From NCBI GenBank assembly GCA_021793195.1, contig JAJYTG010000001.1:1-64000 (forward strand): DNA of 64,000 bases, written 5' to 3'. Source of the DNA: Pseudomonadota bacterium (GTDB lineage Bacteria > Pseudomonadota > Gammaproteobacteria > Xanthomonadales > Rhodanobacteraceae). How positions within the stretch are numbered: the first letter of the stretch is position 1; each line of letters starts with the position of its first letter. Under the pieces are notes generated by a model, which was given only the letters and a program-made list of their open reading frames with translations, was not told where the DNA came from and made no database searches. Below, piece by piece: positions 48,018-56,474 of this stretch. Position numbers and translations under genes: made by a program.

Positions 48018-51000
48018 ATGAGCACGGTTCGCGCCTCCTCCGCTCTGCCCAGCGCCGCGGAAATTCCGCTGCAGCCGGCGTCCTACGACATCTGGGACAA
48101 GAAGTACCGGCTGAAGACCAAGCAGGGCGCGGCGGTGGACGCGGATATCGACGCCAGCTACCAGCGCATCGCGCGGGCGCTGAGCGAGGTGGAGGCCACG
48201 CCGGAGCTGCGCGAGCACTGGCGCGAGCGCTTCCTGTGGGCGCTGCGCCACGGCGCCATTCCCGCCGGACGCATCACCTCCAACGCCGGCGCGCTGGCGC
48301 ACAAGCCGGCTACCAGCACCATCAACTGCACGGTGTCGGGCACCATCCGCGACTCGATGGACGACATCCTCGAGAAGGTGCACCAGGCCGGGCTGACGCT
48401 GAAGGCCGGCTGCGGCATCGGCTACGAGTTCAGCACCCTGCGCCCGCGCGGCGCCTACGTGTCCGGCGCCGGTGCCTACACCTCGGGGCCGCTGTCGTTC
48501 ATGGACATCTACGACAAGATGTGCTTCACCATCTCCAGCGCCGGCGGCCGTCGCGGCGCGCAGATGGGCACCTTCGACGTCTCGCACCCGGACGTACGCG
48601 AATTCATCCGCGCCAAGCGCGAGGACGGCCGCCTGCGCCAGTTCAACCTCTCGCTGCTGGTCACCGACGGCTTCATGCAGGCCGTCGAACGGGATGCCGA
48701 GTGGCCGCTGGTATTTCCGGTGCACGTCAAGGAACGCGACGAGGTCGACCTCGCCGACCCCGCACAGGTGGTCTGGCGCGAATGGCCCACCCACGAGAAT
48801 TACATCGCCCGCGAGGACGGGCTGGTGGCCTGCAGGATCTACGGACGCGTCAAGGCGCGGCACCTGTGGGACATGATCATGGTCTCCACCTATGACTATG
48901 CCGAACCGGGCTTCATCCTGATCGACCGCGTCAACGAAATGAACAACAACTGGTGGTGCGAGAACATCCGCGCGACCAATCCCTGCGTCACCGCCGACAC
49001 GCGCCTGGCGACTCAGTACGGCTTGGTGCCGATAGGCGAGCTGTGCGCAACCGGCGCTCACTTGTCGGTGACGGTCGACAAGCGCTCACTCGGCATGAAA
49101 GACCGAGGCGTGGACACCCGATCCGCCGAGCCGGCTTTCATGACTGCGGCGCGCGCATCCGTTTATCGCGTTCGGACCGAGGACGGCTACGAGATCAAGG
49201 CCACCGAATGGCACGACTTCTATGTTGAACGCGGCAAGATCAAGCTGCGCGACCTCAAGATCGGCGACCATATCCTGGTGCAGTCCGGCAAAGGGCAGTT
49301 CGGACAGCAGGGCAGCGAGGATCTGGGACTGCTGCTGGGGCTGGTCACTGGCGACGGGCATTTCACCAACCGCGGCAAGGAGCGACGCGCTGCAGTCGTG
49401 ACCCTGTGGGGCGAGGAACGCGCCCTGGCTGATTGGGTTGCGGCCTATGTCAACACCTTGATTGCGCATACAGCAAACACCGGGCGTGACTACCAGGTCT
49501 CGCCGGTAGCCGTTCCGCAACGCCGGCAGGTGTTCATCCGCTCCGTATTGCTCGCTCGTCTGCTCGAACACTACGGCTTCAGCGCCGCCACCAAGCTGCG
49601 GGTACCCGAAGTGATCTGGCGTGGTTCGGAGGCATGCGTCAGGGGATACCTGCGCGCTCTGCTCCAATGCGATGGCACGGTGAACATTTCGAGCGCCAGC
49701 CAGAATTGCTCGATCCGCTTGGCATCCAGCGAAGAGGGGCTGCTCAAGGACGTGCAGATGCTGCTGGCCAACTTCGGTGTGTTCTGCCGCATCCGCAAGC
49801 GGCGTGACGCGCGGCTGGCGAGCCTGCCCGATGGACACGGCGGAGATCGCGTCTATCGCTGCCTTGCGCAATACGAGCTGATCATTGATGGCGAGTCGCG
49901 CGAGCGCTTCATGGATGAGATCGGCTTCCTGTTGCCGGCCAAAACCGAGCGCTACCGCGCCTGGAGGGCGGACAAGATCCTGCGCAAGCAGCAACGCTTC
50001 ACCTCCCGCATCGAGAGTATCGACTACGTGGGCGAAGAGGCGGTGTTCGACACCACGCAGCCCGACCACAATGCAGTGATCCTCAACGGGCTGGTCACCG
50101 GACAGTGCGGCGAGCAGCCGCTGCCGCCGTACGGCTCGTGCCTGCTGGGTTCGGTCAACCTCACCCTGTTCGTGCGCGATCCCTTCGGCCCCAAGGCGCG
50201 CTTCGACTGGGACGAATACCGCGAGGTGGTGCGCGTATTCACGCGCATGCTGGACAACGTGGTGGAGATCAACGGCTTGCCGCTGCCGCAGCAGCGCGAG
50301 GAGATTCTGCGCAAGCGTCGCCACGGCATGGGTTTCCTGGGCCTCGGCAGCACGCTGGCCATGCTCAAGCAGCGCTACGGCAGCAGCGATGCCTGCAAGT
50401 TCACCGAGGACGTCGCGCGCGAGATGGCCATCGCCGGCTGGGAAGTGGCGCTGCAGCTGGCCGAGGAAAAAGGCCCCGCGCCCATTCTCGCCGAGGATTT
50501 CGAGGTCACCGGCGCCATGCTGCGGCAGCGTCCGGAGATGGCGCGCGACGGCTACAAGGCGGGCGACAAGGTGCCCGGGCGCGTGCTGCACGCCAAGTAC
50601 AGCCGCTACATGCAGCGCATTGCCGGGGTGCGCCCCGACCTCACCGAAAAACTGGCCCAGGTCGGCGCACGTTTCACCCACCACAGCTCGATCGCGCCCA
50701 CCGGCACCATTTCGCTGAGCCTGGCCAACAACGCCAGCAACGGCATCGAGCCCAGCTTCGCGCACCATTACTCGCGCAACGTCATCCGCGAGGGGCGCAA
50801 GACCAAGGAGAAGATCGCGGTGTTTAGCTTCGAGCTGCTGGCCTACCGCGCGCTGATCAATGCCGAGGCCATGCCCTCCGGCGACGACCCCAAGACAAGG
50901 TTGCCCGAGTACTTCGTCGCCGCCGACGACATCACCCCGAAGGAACACGTCGACATCCAGGCCGCCGCGCAGATCTGGATCGATTCCTCGATCTCGAAGA

Positions 51001-51287
51001 CGGCCAACGTGCCCACCGAGTATCCCTTCGAGGCATTCAAGGACATCTACCGCTACGCCTACCAGCAGGGCCTCAAGGGCTGCACCACCTTCCGCTTCAA
51101 TCCGGCGGCGTTCCAGGGCGTACTGGTCAAGGATTCCGATCTCGAAAACACCCTCTACCGCTTCGAGTTGGAAGACGGTAGCGTTGTCGAGGCGAAAGGC
51201 AACGAGGAAATCGAATACGACGGCGAGACGCACACCGCCGCCAATCTGTTCGATGCACTGAAAGAAGGGTATTACGGCAAGTTCTGA
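48018..51287 (+). CDS. nrdJ: Adenosylcobalamin-dependent ribonucleotide reductase, NrdJa, with intein
   Basis: This is a 1089-codon frame that encodes a class II reductase interrupted by a 374-residue intein (residues 323-696), so mature NrdJa is about 715 residues. Host motifs are TINCTVSGT (first redox Cys), ATNP joined to CGEQPLPPYGSC (the thiyl-radical Cys and Glu), IAPTGTISL, and the C-terminal FEVELEDG-like beta region. It makes deoxyribonucleotides with B12 under any oxygen tension. The tail of the reductase is a separate gene, NrdJb (51882-52619). Without splicing the enzyme lacks a formed active site. Confidence 0.95.
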   Translation: MSTVRASSALPSAAEIPLQPASYDIWDKKYRLKTKQGAAVDADIDASYQRIARALSEVEATPELREHWRERFLWALRHGAIPAGRITSNAGALAHKPATSTINCTVSGTIRDSMDDILEKVHQAGLTLKAGCGIGYEFSTLRPRGAYVSGAGAYTSGPLSFMDIYDKMCFTISSAGGRRGAQMGTFDVSHPDVREFIRAKREDGRLRQFNLSLLVTDGFMQAVERDAEWPLVFPVHVKERDEVDLADPAQVVWREWPTHENYIAREDGLVACRIYGRVKARHLWDMIMVSTYDYAEPGFILIDRVNEMNNNWWCENIRATNPCVTADTRLATQYGLVPIGELCATGAHLSVTVDKRSLGMKDRGVDTRSAEPAFMTAARASVYRVRTEDGYEIKATEWHDFYVERGKIKLRDLKIGDHILVQSGKGQFGQQGSEDLGLLLGLVTGDGHFTNRGKERRAAVVTLWGEERALADWVAAYVNTLIAHTANTGRDYQVSPVAVPQRRQVFIRSVLLARLLEHYGFSAATKLRVPEVIWRGSEACVRGYLRALLQCDGTVNISSASQNCSIRLASSEEGLLKDVQMLLANFGVFCRIRKRRDARLASLPDGHGGDRVYRCLAQYELIIDGESRERFMDEIGFLLPAKTERYRAWRADKILRKQQRFTSRIESIDYVGEEAVFDTTQPDHNAVILNGLVTGQCGEQPLPPYGSCLLGSVNLTLFVRDPFGPKARFDWDEYREVVRVFTRMLDNVVEINGLPLPQQREEILRKRRHGMGFLGLGSTLAMLKQRYGSSDACKFTEDVAREMAIAGWEVALQLAEEKGPAPILAEDFEVTGAMLRQRPEMARDGYKAGDKVPGRVLHAKYSRYMQRIAGVRPDLTEKLAQVGARFTHHSSIAPTGTISLSLANNASNGIEPSFAHHYSRNVIREGRKTKEKIAVFSFELLAYRALINAEAMPSGDDPKTRLPEYFVAADDITPKEHVDIQAAAQIWIDSSISKTANVPTEYPFEAFKDIYRYAYQQGLKGCTTFRFNPAAFQGVLVKDSDLENTLYRFELEDGSVVEAKGNEEIEYDGETHTAANLFDALKEGYYGKF
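48984..50105 (+). other. NrdJ intein with LAGLIDADG homing endonuclease
   Basis: The intein starts at Cys1 (CVTADTRLAT, block A). Block B is VYRVRTEDGYEIKATEWHDF with the TxxH-like TEWH. A LAGLIDADG-type endonuclease has dodecapeptides LLLGLVTGDG and LRALLQCDG. Block F is AVFDTTQPDH. The end reads NGLVTGQ before the host Cys, so the last two residues are Gly-Gln, not the usual His-Asn. Removal joins NP to CGEQPL, the intact reductase motif. Both dodecapeptide acidic residues are present, so the endonuclease may be active. Confidence 0.93.
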
Positions 51288-51352
51288 GCACCCAGGGAAT
51301 GCATGCGCGTCCCGCAAGGCTCAGTATCCAACCACTGTCGGAGCTGATCACC

Positions 51353-51817
51353 ATGCAAAGCGAACACACCAACCCCGAGATCCCGATGGGCGAGAGCTTC
51401 ATCTCCATCGCGCCCGCACCGGCGGCGCCCGCCGCGCCCGCCGCCACGGCGGCAGCGAGCGCCCGGCCCGCCAAGAAAACTGCCCCGAAGCGGGCCGCGG
51501 CGCGCAAGCCGGCTGCCCCGAAGGCCGTGAAAAAAGCCGTCAGAAAAGCCGCGAAGAAGGTCGCGAAGAAAAAGAAGGCTGCCGCCAAGCCTGCACGCAA
51601 GGGCCCGGCCAAGACCGCCAAGGCGTCCAAGAAGGCGGTCAGGAAAGCCGTCCGGAAAACCACCAAGAAAGCCGTGAAGAAGGCCGCGAGGAAGGCCGCC
51701 AAGAAAACGGTCAGGAAGGCCGTCCGCAAGACGGCCGCCAGGAAAGCGGTCCGCAAGGCCGGCAGGCCGGCCGGTCGCAGGAAGGCCGCACGCAAGTCCA
51801 CTGCCAAGAAGAAGTAA
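51353..51817 (+). CDS. Histone H1-like lysine/alanine-rich protein
   Basis: This is a 154-residue protein. An acidic or neutral N-terminus (MQSEHTNPEIPMGESFISIA) precedes an Ala/Pro hinge and a very basic tail built from KKAVRKA/KKTVRKAVRK units, resembling eukaryotic H1 C-termini and bacterial AlgP/Hc1-like proteins. It probably binds DNA or RNA without sequence specificity. GGAG lies 9 bases before ATG 51353. It sits between the two halves of the ribonucleotide reductase, an arrangement that may be operon-linked. Confidence 0.85.
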   Translation: MQSEHTNPEIPMGESFISIAPAPAAPAAPAATAAASARPAKKTAPKRAAARKPAAPKAVKKAVRKAAKKVAKKKKAAAKPARKGPAKTAKASKKAVRKAVRKTTKKAVKKAARKAAKKTVRKAVRKTAARKAVRKAGRPAGRRKAARKSTAKKK

Positions 51818-51881
51818 CGCAGCCGTGCCGGGCGGGCGCCGGCCGGCGCCCGTCCCTTTCCGCCCCGGGAACGCCGTCACC

Positions 51882-52619
51882 ATGAGCATCCACATCACCA
51901 GGAAGATCAAGGGCTACAGCGTCAAGCGGCCCGAATCCCAGGCCGCCGTACCCGCCGCACCCGCCGCGCCGTCCGAGCCGCAGGCCGAAGTGATCCAGAT
52001 GCACGAGCGCCTGGAGCGCCCGGACGTGCTGGTCGGCGCCACCTACAAGATCAAGTCGCCGCTGTTCGAACACGCGCTGTACGTCACCCTCAACGACATC
52101 GTGCTCAACGCCGGCACCCCGCACGAGTCGCGCCGCCCCTTCGAGATCTTCATCAACTCGAAGAACATGGACCACTTCCAGTGGATCGTGGCGCTGACGC
52201 GCATCATGTCCGCCGTGTTCCGCAAAGGCGGCGACGTCACCTTCCTGGTCGAGGAACTGAAGGCGGTGTTCGATCCGCGCGGCGGCTACTTCAAGCCCGG
52301 CGGCACCTACATGCCCTCGATCGTGGCCGAACTGGGCCTGATCGTGGAGCAGCATCTCAAGAGCATCGGCCTGATCCAGGACGGCGAACTCTCCGCGGCG
52401 CAACGCGCGCTGATCGACGAGAAGCGGGCGGCCTACGAACAGCATCGCGGCGGCGCGAAAAAAAAGTCCGACACGGGTCCGGCGACCGCTGACGCCGCCG
52501 GGGACCCCGGTGCGTTCCCGTCCACCGCCACGCTGTGCGGCAAATGCGCCGCCAAGGCGGTGGTGCTGATGGATGGGTGCTCGACGTGCCTGAACTGCGG
52601 ATACAGCAAGTGCGGGTGA
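51882..52619 (+). CDS. NrdJb, C-terminal part of split class II ribonucleotide reductase
   Basis: This is a 245-residue protein: KIKSPLFEHALYVTLNDIVL, PFEIFINSKNMDHFQWIVALTRIMSAVFRKGGD and FKPGGTYMPSIVAELG correspond to the TSCPD/C-terminal region of long NrdJ proteins. A flexible linker leads to a zinc-ribbon-like end, CGKCAAKAVVLMDGCSTCLNCGYSKCG, where the terminal Cys pair is expected to re-reduce the active site. Split NrdJa/NrdJb enzymes are known in Pseudomonas. ATG 51882 follows CGGGAA weakly. Confidence 0.88.
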   Translation: MSIHITRKIKGYSVKRPESQAAVPAAPAAPSEPQAEVIQMHERLERPDVLVGATYKIKSPLFEHALYVTLNDIVLNAGTPHESRRPFEIFINSKNMDHFQWIVALTRIMSAVFRKGGDVTFLVEELKAVFDPRGGYFKPGGTYMPSIVAELGLIVEQHLKSIGLIQDGELSAAQRALIDEKRAAYEQHRGGAKKKSDTGPATADAAGDPGAFPSTATLCGKCAAKAVVLMDGCSTCLNCGYSKCG

Positions 52620-52711
52620 GACGGGCAGCCATGGGCTTCGTGGCGTAGGGCCGGGAAAGAACATCACCGCCGGCCACCGCCGGGGCCCGCGGGCCCTTGC
52701 GGGACGCCCGT

Positions 52712-53731
52712 TCAGGGCCAGACCAACATGGCGTCGCCGTACGAGAAGAACCGGTAGCGCGCCTGTACCGCGTGCCGGTAGGCCGCCAGCACGTGCTCGC
52801 GCCCGGCCAGCGCCGCGACCAGCATCAGCAGGGTCGATTCGGGCAGGTGGAAATTGGTCAGCAGGCCGTCGATCTGGGTGAACCGGTAGCCAGGCAGGAT
52901 GAAGATGTCGGTCTCGCCGGCGAACGGCGCCAGTACGCCGCGCGGGGCCGCCGACTCCAGCGCGCGCACCACCGTGGTGCCCACCGCCACCACCCGCCCA
53001 CCGGCGGCGCGTGTGTCGCGGATCTGCCGGACCAGCGGGGCGCCGACGTTGATCCACTCGCGGTGCATGCGGTGCTGCTCCAGCGCCTCGCCGCGTACCG
53101 GCTGGAACGTGCCCGCGCCCACGTGCAGCGTGAGCTGCCCGAATCGCACGCCGCACGCCGCCAGCGCGTCCAGCAGCGGCGCGTCGAAATGCAGTCCCGC
53201 CGTGGGTGCGGCCACGGCACCCGGCACGCGCGCATACACCGTCTGGTAGCGTTCGGCGTCCTGCGGCTGTGCCGCGCGTCTGATGTAGGGCGGCAGCGGC
53301 ATCCGGCCCAGCCGAGCCAGCAGCTTCTCCAGCGGCTCGACGGATTCGAAGCGCAGGCGGAAAAACGCGTCCTCGCGACCCAGCACGCGCACGCGGCTGC
53401 CATCGGCCAGCAGCAGGGCCGAGCCGGCGGCGGGTTTCTTGCTGACGCCCAGCTGGGCCAACGCCTCGTGGCCGCCGGTGATGCGCTCGATGAGGATCTC
53501 GGCGGTCCCGCCGGTCTCCTTGCGCGCCGGAAGCCGTGCCGGAATCACACGGGTGTCGTTGAACACCAGCAGGTCGCCCGCGCGCAGTTCCTGCGGCAGC
53601 GCGCGGATGCCGCTGTCGCGCCAGCCGCCGCCGGATTCCAGCACCAGCATGCGGCTGTCGCTGCGCTGCGGCAGCGGCTGCTGGGCGATCAGCCCGGGCG
53701 GCAGCTCGAAGCGAAAATCGGACTTCTTCAA
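52712..53731 (-). CDS. queA: S-adenosylmethionine:tRNA ribosyltransferase-isomerase
   Basis: QueA is a 339-residue enzyme that transfers and isomerises the SAM ribosyl group to form epoxyqueuosine in t[73 protein letters not shown] and [11 protein letters not shown] are diagnostic. It is divergent from the LacI-type regulator. Its usual partner tgt is not seen downstream, where the convergent nrdJb ends. Confidence 0.96.
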   Translation of the reverse strand: MKKSDFRFELPPGLIAQQPLPQRSDSRMLVLESGGGWRDSGIRALPQELRAGDLLVFNDTRVIPARLPARKETGGTAEILIERITGGHEALAQLGVSKKPAAGSALLLADGSRVRVLGREDAFFRLRFESVEPLEKLLARLGRMPLPPYIRRAAQPQDAERYQTVYARVPGAVAAPTAGLHFDAPLLDALAACGVRFGQLTLHVGAGTFQPVRGEALEQHRMHREWINVGAPLVRQIRDTRAAGGRVVAVGTTVVRALESAAPRGVLAPFAGETDIFILPGYRFTQIDGLLTNFHLPESTLLMLVAALAGREHVLAAYRHAVQARYRFFSYGDAMLVWP

Positions 53732-53849
53732 ACGCGCGCTCGCGACGGATCGGGGGCGCGATTATCCCAGTCCGTCCATGTTGCAGCACAAGCTGTAACG
53801 CGCGGACGTCGCGCCTAGACTGCGGCCAGCGTCACCGCCGGTACCGGCC

Positions 53850-54965
53850 ATGGTCGTGAAGGGCAAAGCCAATTCGCTGGACATCGCGCACCTGGCCGGA
53901 GTCTCGCAGGCCACGGTCTCGCGCGCGCTGCGCGGCCATCCCGCGGTCAACCGCGCCACCCGCGAACGCGTGATGGAGATCGCGCGCCAGCTCAACTACC
54001 AGGTGGACAAGAACGCCTCGAACCTGCGCACGCAGCAGTCCGGTACGCTGGCGGTGCTGCTGTTCGAGGATCCCACGGTCGACGACTCCAGCATCAACCC
54101 GTTCTTCCACTCGATGCTGGGCTCGATCACGCGTGCCTGCGCGCAGCGCGGCTACGACCTGCTGATCTCGTTCCAGCAGCTCTCGCGCGACTGGCATGCC
54201 GATTACGAGGACAGCCACAAGGCCGACGGCCTGATCCTGCTGGGCTACGGCGATTACCGTGAATACCGCAGTCGCCTCGAGGCACTGGTGGCGCAGGGCA
54301 CGCATTTCGTGCGCTGGGGCGCGGTGCTGGCCGGACAACCGGGCCTGTCCATCGGCTGCGACAACCATGCCGGGGGACTGGCCGCTACCCGCCACCTGCT
54401 GTCGCTGGGGCGCCGCCGCATCGGCTTTCTCGGCCACGCTTCGCAGGGAGCACCCGAGTTCCTCGAACGCTACCAGGGCTATGCGTGCGCCTTGCGCGAG
54501 GCGGAGCTGACGCCCGATCCCCTGCTGCAGGCGGAAGCCATCTCCACCGAGCAGGCCGGCCGCGAGGCAGCCGAACTGGTGCTTGCCCGCGGCGCGCGGC
54601 TGGATGCACTGGTCTGCGCCAGCGATCTGATCGCGATCGGCGCGCTGCGCGCACTGCAGGGCCACGGCCTGCGCGTGCCGGAGGACGTCGCCGTGGTGGG
54701 CTACGACGACATCCCCATGGCGCAATACGCGCACCCGGCGCTGACCAGCGTGCAGCAGGACACCCGTCGTGCCGGCGAACTGCTGGTGGATACGTTGCTG
54801 CGCCTAGTGCACGGCGAGGAGGCGCAACCGGTCAAGCTGCCGCCGCTGCTGATGGTGCGCCAGTCCTGCGGCGCCGGCCTGCCGGCGCCGCCGACACGCC
54901 GCAGTGCCACCGTCACCGCGCTACGCAGCGGCGCCCGCAGCGGTACCCGCCGCACGCCGCGCTGA
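53850..54965 (+). CDS. LacI-family repressor, probable maltose regulator
   Basis: This is a 371-residue LacI-type protein. The helix-turn-helix is at about 9-30 (SLDIAHLAGVSQATVSRALRG), the hinge helix near 50-60 (VDKNASNLRTQQSG), then a periplasmic-binding-like sugar domain (GLILLGYGDYREY, DALVCASDLIAIGALRALQ, VAVVGYDDIPMAQYAHPALTSV). A Ser/Arg/Thr-rich tail of about 30 residues is unusual. It is convergent with the sugar transporter and linked to the amylase/glucosidase operon, so it is a candidate repressor of that operon; the effector is unknown. Confidence 0.92.
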   Translation: MVVKGKANSLDIAHLAGVSQATVSRALRGHPAVNRATRERVMEIARQLNYQVDKNASNLRTQQSGTLAVLLFEDPTVDDSSINPFFHSMLGSITRACAQRGYDLLISFQQLSRDWHADYEDSHKADGLILLGYGDYREYRSRLEALVAQGTHFVRWGAVLAGQPGLSIGCDNHAGGLAATRHLLSLGRRRIGFLGHASQGAPEFLERYQGYACALREAELTPDPLLQAEAISTEQAGREAAELVLARGARLDALVCASDLIAIGALRALQGHGLRVPEDVAVVGYDDIPMAQYAHPALTSVQQDTRRAGELLVDTLLRLVHGEEAQPVKLPPLLMVRQSCGAGLPAPPTRRSATVTALRSGARSGTRRTPR

Positions 54966-54971
54966 GCGGCC

Positions 54972-56474
54972 TCAGCGCGCGGTCGACACCACCGGCTCGC
55001 GTACACGCAGCACCGCCAGCCCGGCGATGAACAGGCTGAACGCGCCCAGCGCCAGCGCGCCCATCGGCTGGCCGTGGAAGACCGCCTGCACCAGCAGCCC
55101 CAGCACGCTGGCCGCCAGCAACTGCGGGATCACGATGAAGAAATTGAAGATGCCCATGTACACGCCCATCTTGCGCGCCGGCAGGTGGTCGGCCAGCAGC
55201 GCGTAGGGCAGCGACAGGATCGAGGCCCAGGCGATGCCGACGCCGAGCATCGAGGCCAGCAGCCAGTGCGGATCGCGGATCAGCGTGATCGAGAACAGCC
55301 CTGCCGCGCCCAACCACAGGTTGAACAGATGCGCGCGGCGCAGGCCCAGCAGGCGCACCAGCGGCGCCAGCAGCGCCGCCGCCAGCGCGGCCACGCCGTT
55401 GTAGGTGCCGAACAGCACGCCCACCCAGTTGGCTCCCGTGTTGTAGGCCGCCGATTGCGGACCGCCGGCATGGAACTGCACCGCAGTCACGGCCGGCGTG
55501 GTGTAGATCCACATGGCGAACAGCGCGAACCACGAGAAGAACTGCACCCAGGCCAGGCGCCGCATCGCCTCGGGCATGGTGTACAGGTCACGCAGGATCT
55601 GCGCCCAGGCCGGCGTCGCGGCCGCGTCATGCCGCGTCCCGCCACGCGCGGCCAGCACCGCCAGCAGCACGCCGTAGGTCAGCAGTCCCGCGGCCAGCAG
55701 GTACACCTCCGGCTTCAGCGCCAGCGCGACCACGGCCAGCGCCACCAGCAGGCCCGCCGCCGACCATGCCGCCGCGCTGCGCCGCAGCCGCGCCGGCACG
55801 ATTTCCGCCGCCGGCTCCTGCGTGGAACCGGATTCGAACGACTGCAGTTGCTGCGGCGGATACTCGCGGGTATTGCCCACGGTCCAGAGAATCGACAGCA
55901 ACAGCACCACTGCGCCGGCGTAGAACGCGTAGCGCACCGTCTGCGGAACCATGCCGGGCGCCGCGGTGTTGTCGAAACCGATCTGCGCCAGCAGCCAGGG
56001 CAGCACCGAGGCCACCACCGCACCGACGCCGATGAAGAACGTCTGCATGGCGTAGCCGGCCGGACGCTGGTGCTCGGGCAACTGGTCGGCCACGAAGGCG
56101 CGGAAGGGCTCCATCGAAACGTTGAACGAGGCATCCATGATCCACAGCGTCAGCGCCGCGAACCACAGGGCCGGTGCGTTGGGCATCACTAGCAGCGCCG
56201 CCGTGCTGAGGATGGCGCCGGCCAGAAAGTACGGCCGGCGCCGGCCCAGTCGCGTCCAGGTGCGGTCCGAGTAGTGGCCGATGATCGGCTGCACCAGCAG
56301 CCCGGTCAGCGGTGCCGCGATCCACAGGATCGGGATCTGCTCGACGCTGGCGCCGAGAGTCTGGAAGATGCGGCTGACGTTGGCGTTCTGCAGGGCGAAG
56401 CCGAACTGGATGCCCAGAAAGCCGAAGCACATGTTCCAGATCTGCCAGAACGACAGCGCGGGCTTGCGATTCAT
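54972..56474 (-). CDS. MFS (GPH-type) maltose/sugar transporter
   Basis: This is a 500-residue, twelve-helix transporter of the sucrose/maltose type: LSFWQIWNMCFGFLGIQFGFALQNANVSRIF, LIGHYSDRTWTRLGRRRPYF-like A-loop (GHYSDRTWTRLGRRRPYFLAG) and NVSMEPFRAFVADQLPEHQR. Xanthomonad relatives import maltose. The start overlaps the upstream glycosidase-like gene by 4 bases (ATGA), so the operon is coupled; it takes the sugar released in the periplasm into the cytosol. Confidence 0.92.
   Translation of the reverse strand: MNRKPALSFWQIWNMCFGFLGIQFGFALQNANVSRIFQTLGASVEQIPILWIAAPLTGLLVQPIIGHYSDRTWTRLGRRRPYFLAGAILSTAALLVMPNAPALWFAALTLWIMDASFNVSMEPFRAFVADQLPEHQRPAGYAMQTFFIGVGAVVASVLPWLLAQIGFDNTAAPGMVPQTVRYAFYAGAVVLLLSILWTVGNTREYPPQQLQSFESGSTQEPAAEIVPARLRRSAAAWSAAGLLVALAVVALALKPEVYLLAAGLLTYGVLLAVLAARGGTRHDAAATPAWAQILRDLYTMPEAMRRLAWVQFFSWFALFAMWIYTTPAVTAVQFHAGGPQSAAYNTGANWVGVLFGTYNGVAALAAALLAPLVRLLGLRRAHLFNLWLGAAGLFSITLIRDPHWLLASMLGVGIAWASILSLPYALLADHLPARKMGVYMGIFNFFIVIPQLLAASVLGLLVQAVFHGQPMGALALGAFSLFIAGLAVLRVREPVVSTAR

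Noticed and set aside
49086-51317. A 743-codon minus-strand frame opposite nrdJ and the intein
   Set aside because: Shadow of a well-supported coding region; no start context or family similarity.
52683-52696. Self-palindrome GGGCCCGCGGGCCC between convergent nrdJb and queA as a bidirectional terminator
   Set aside because: It has no usable loop or U-runs on either side; likely a composition effect.
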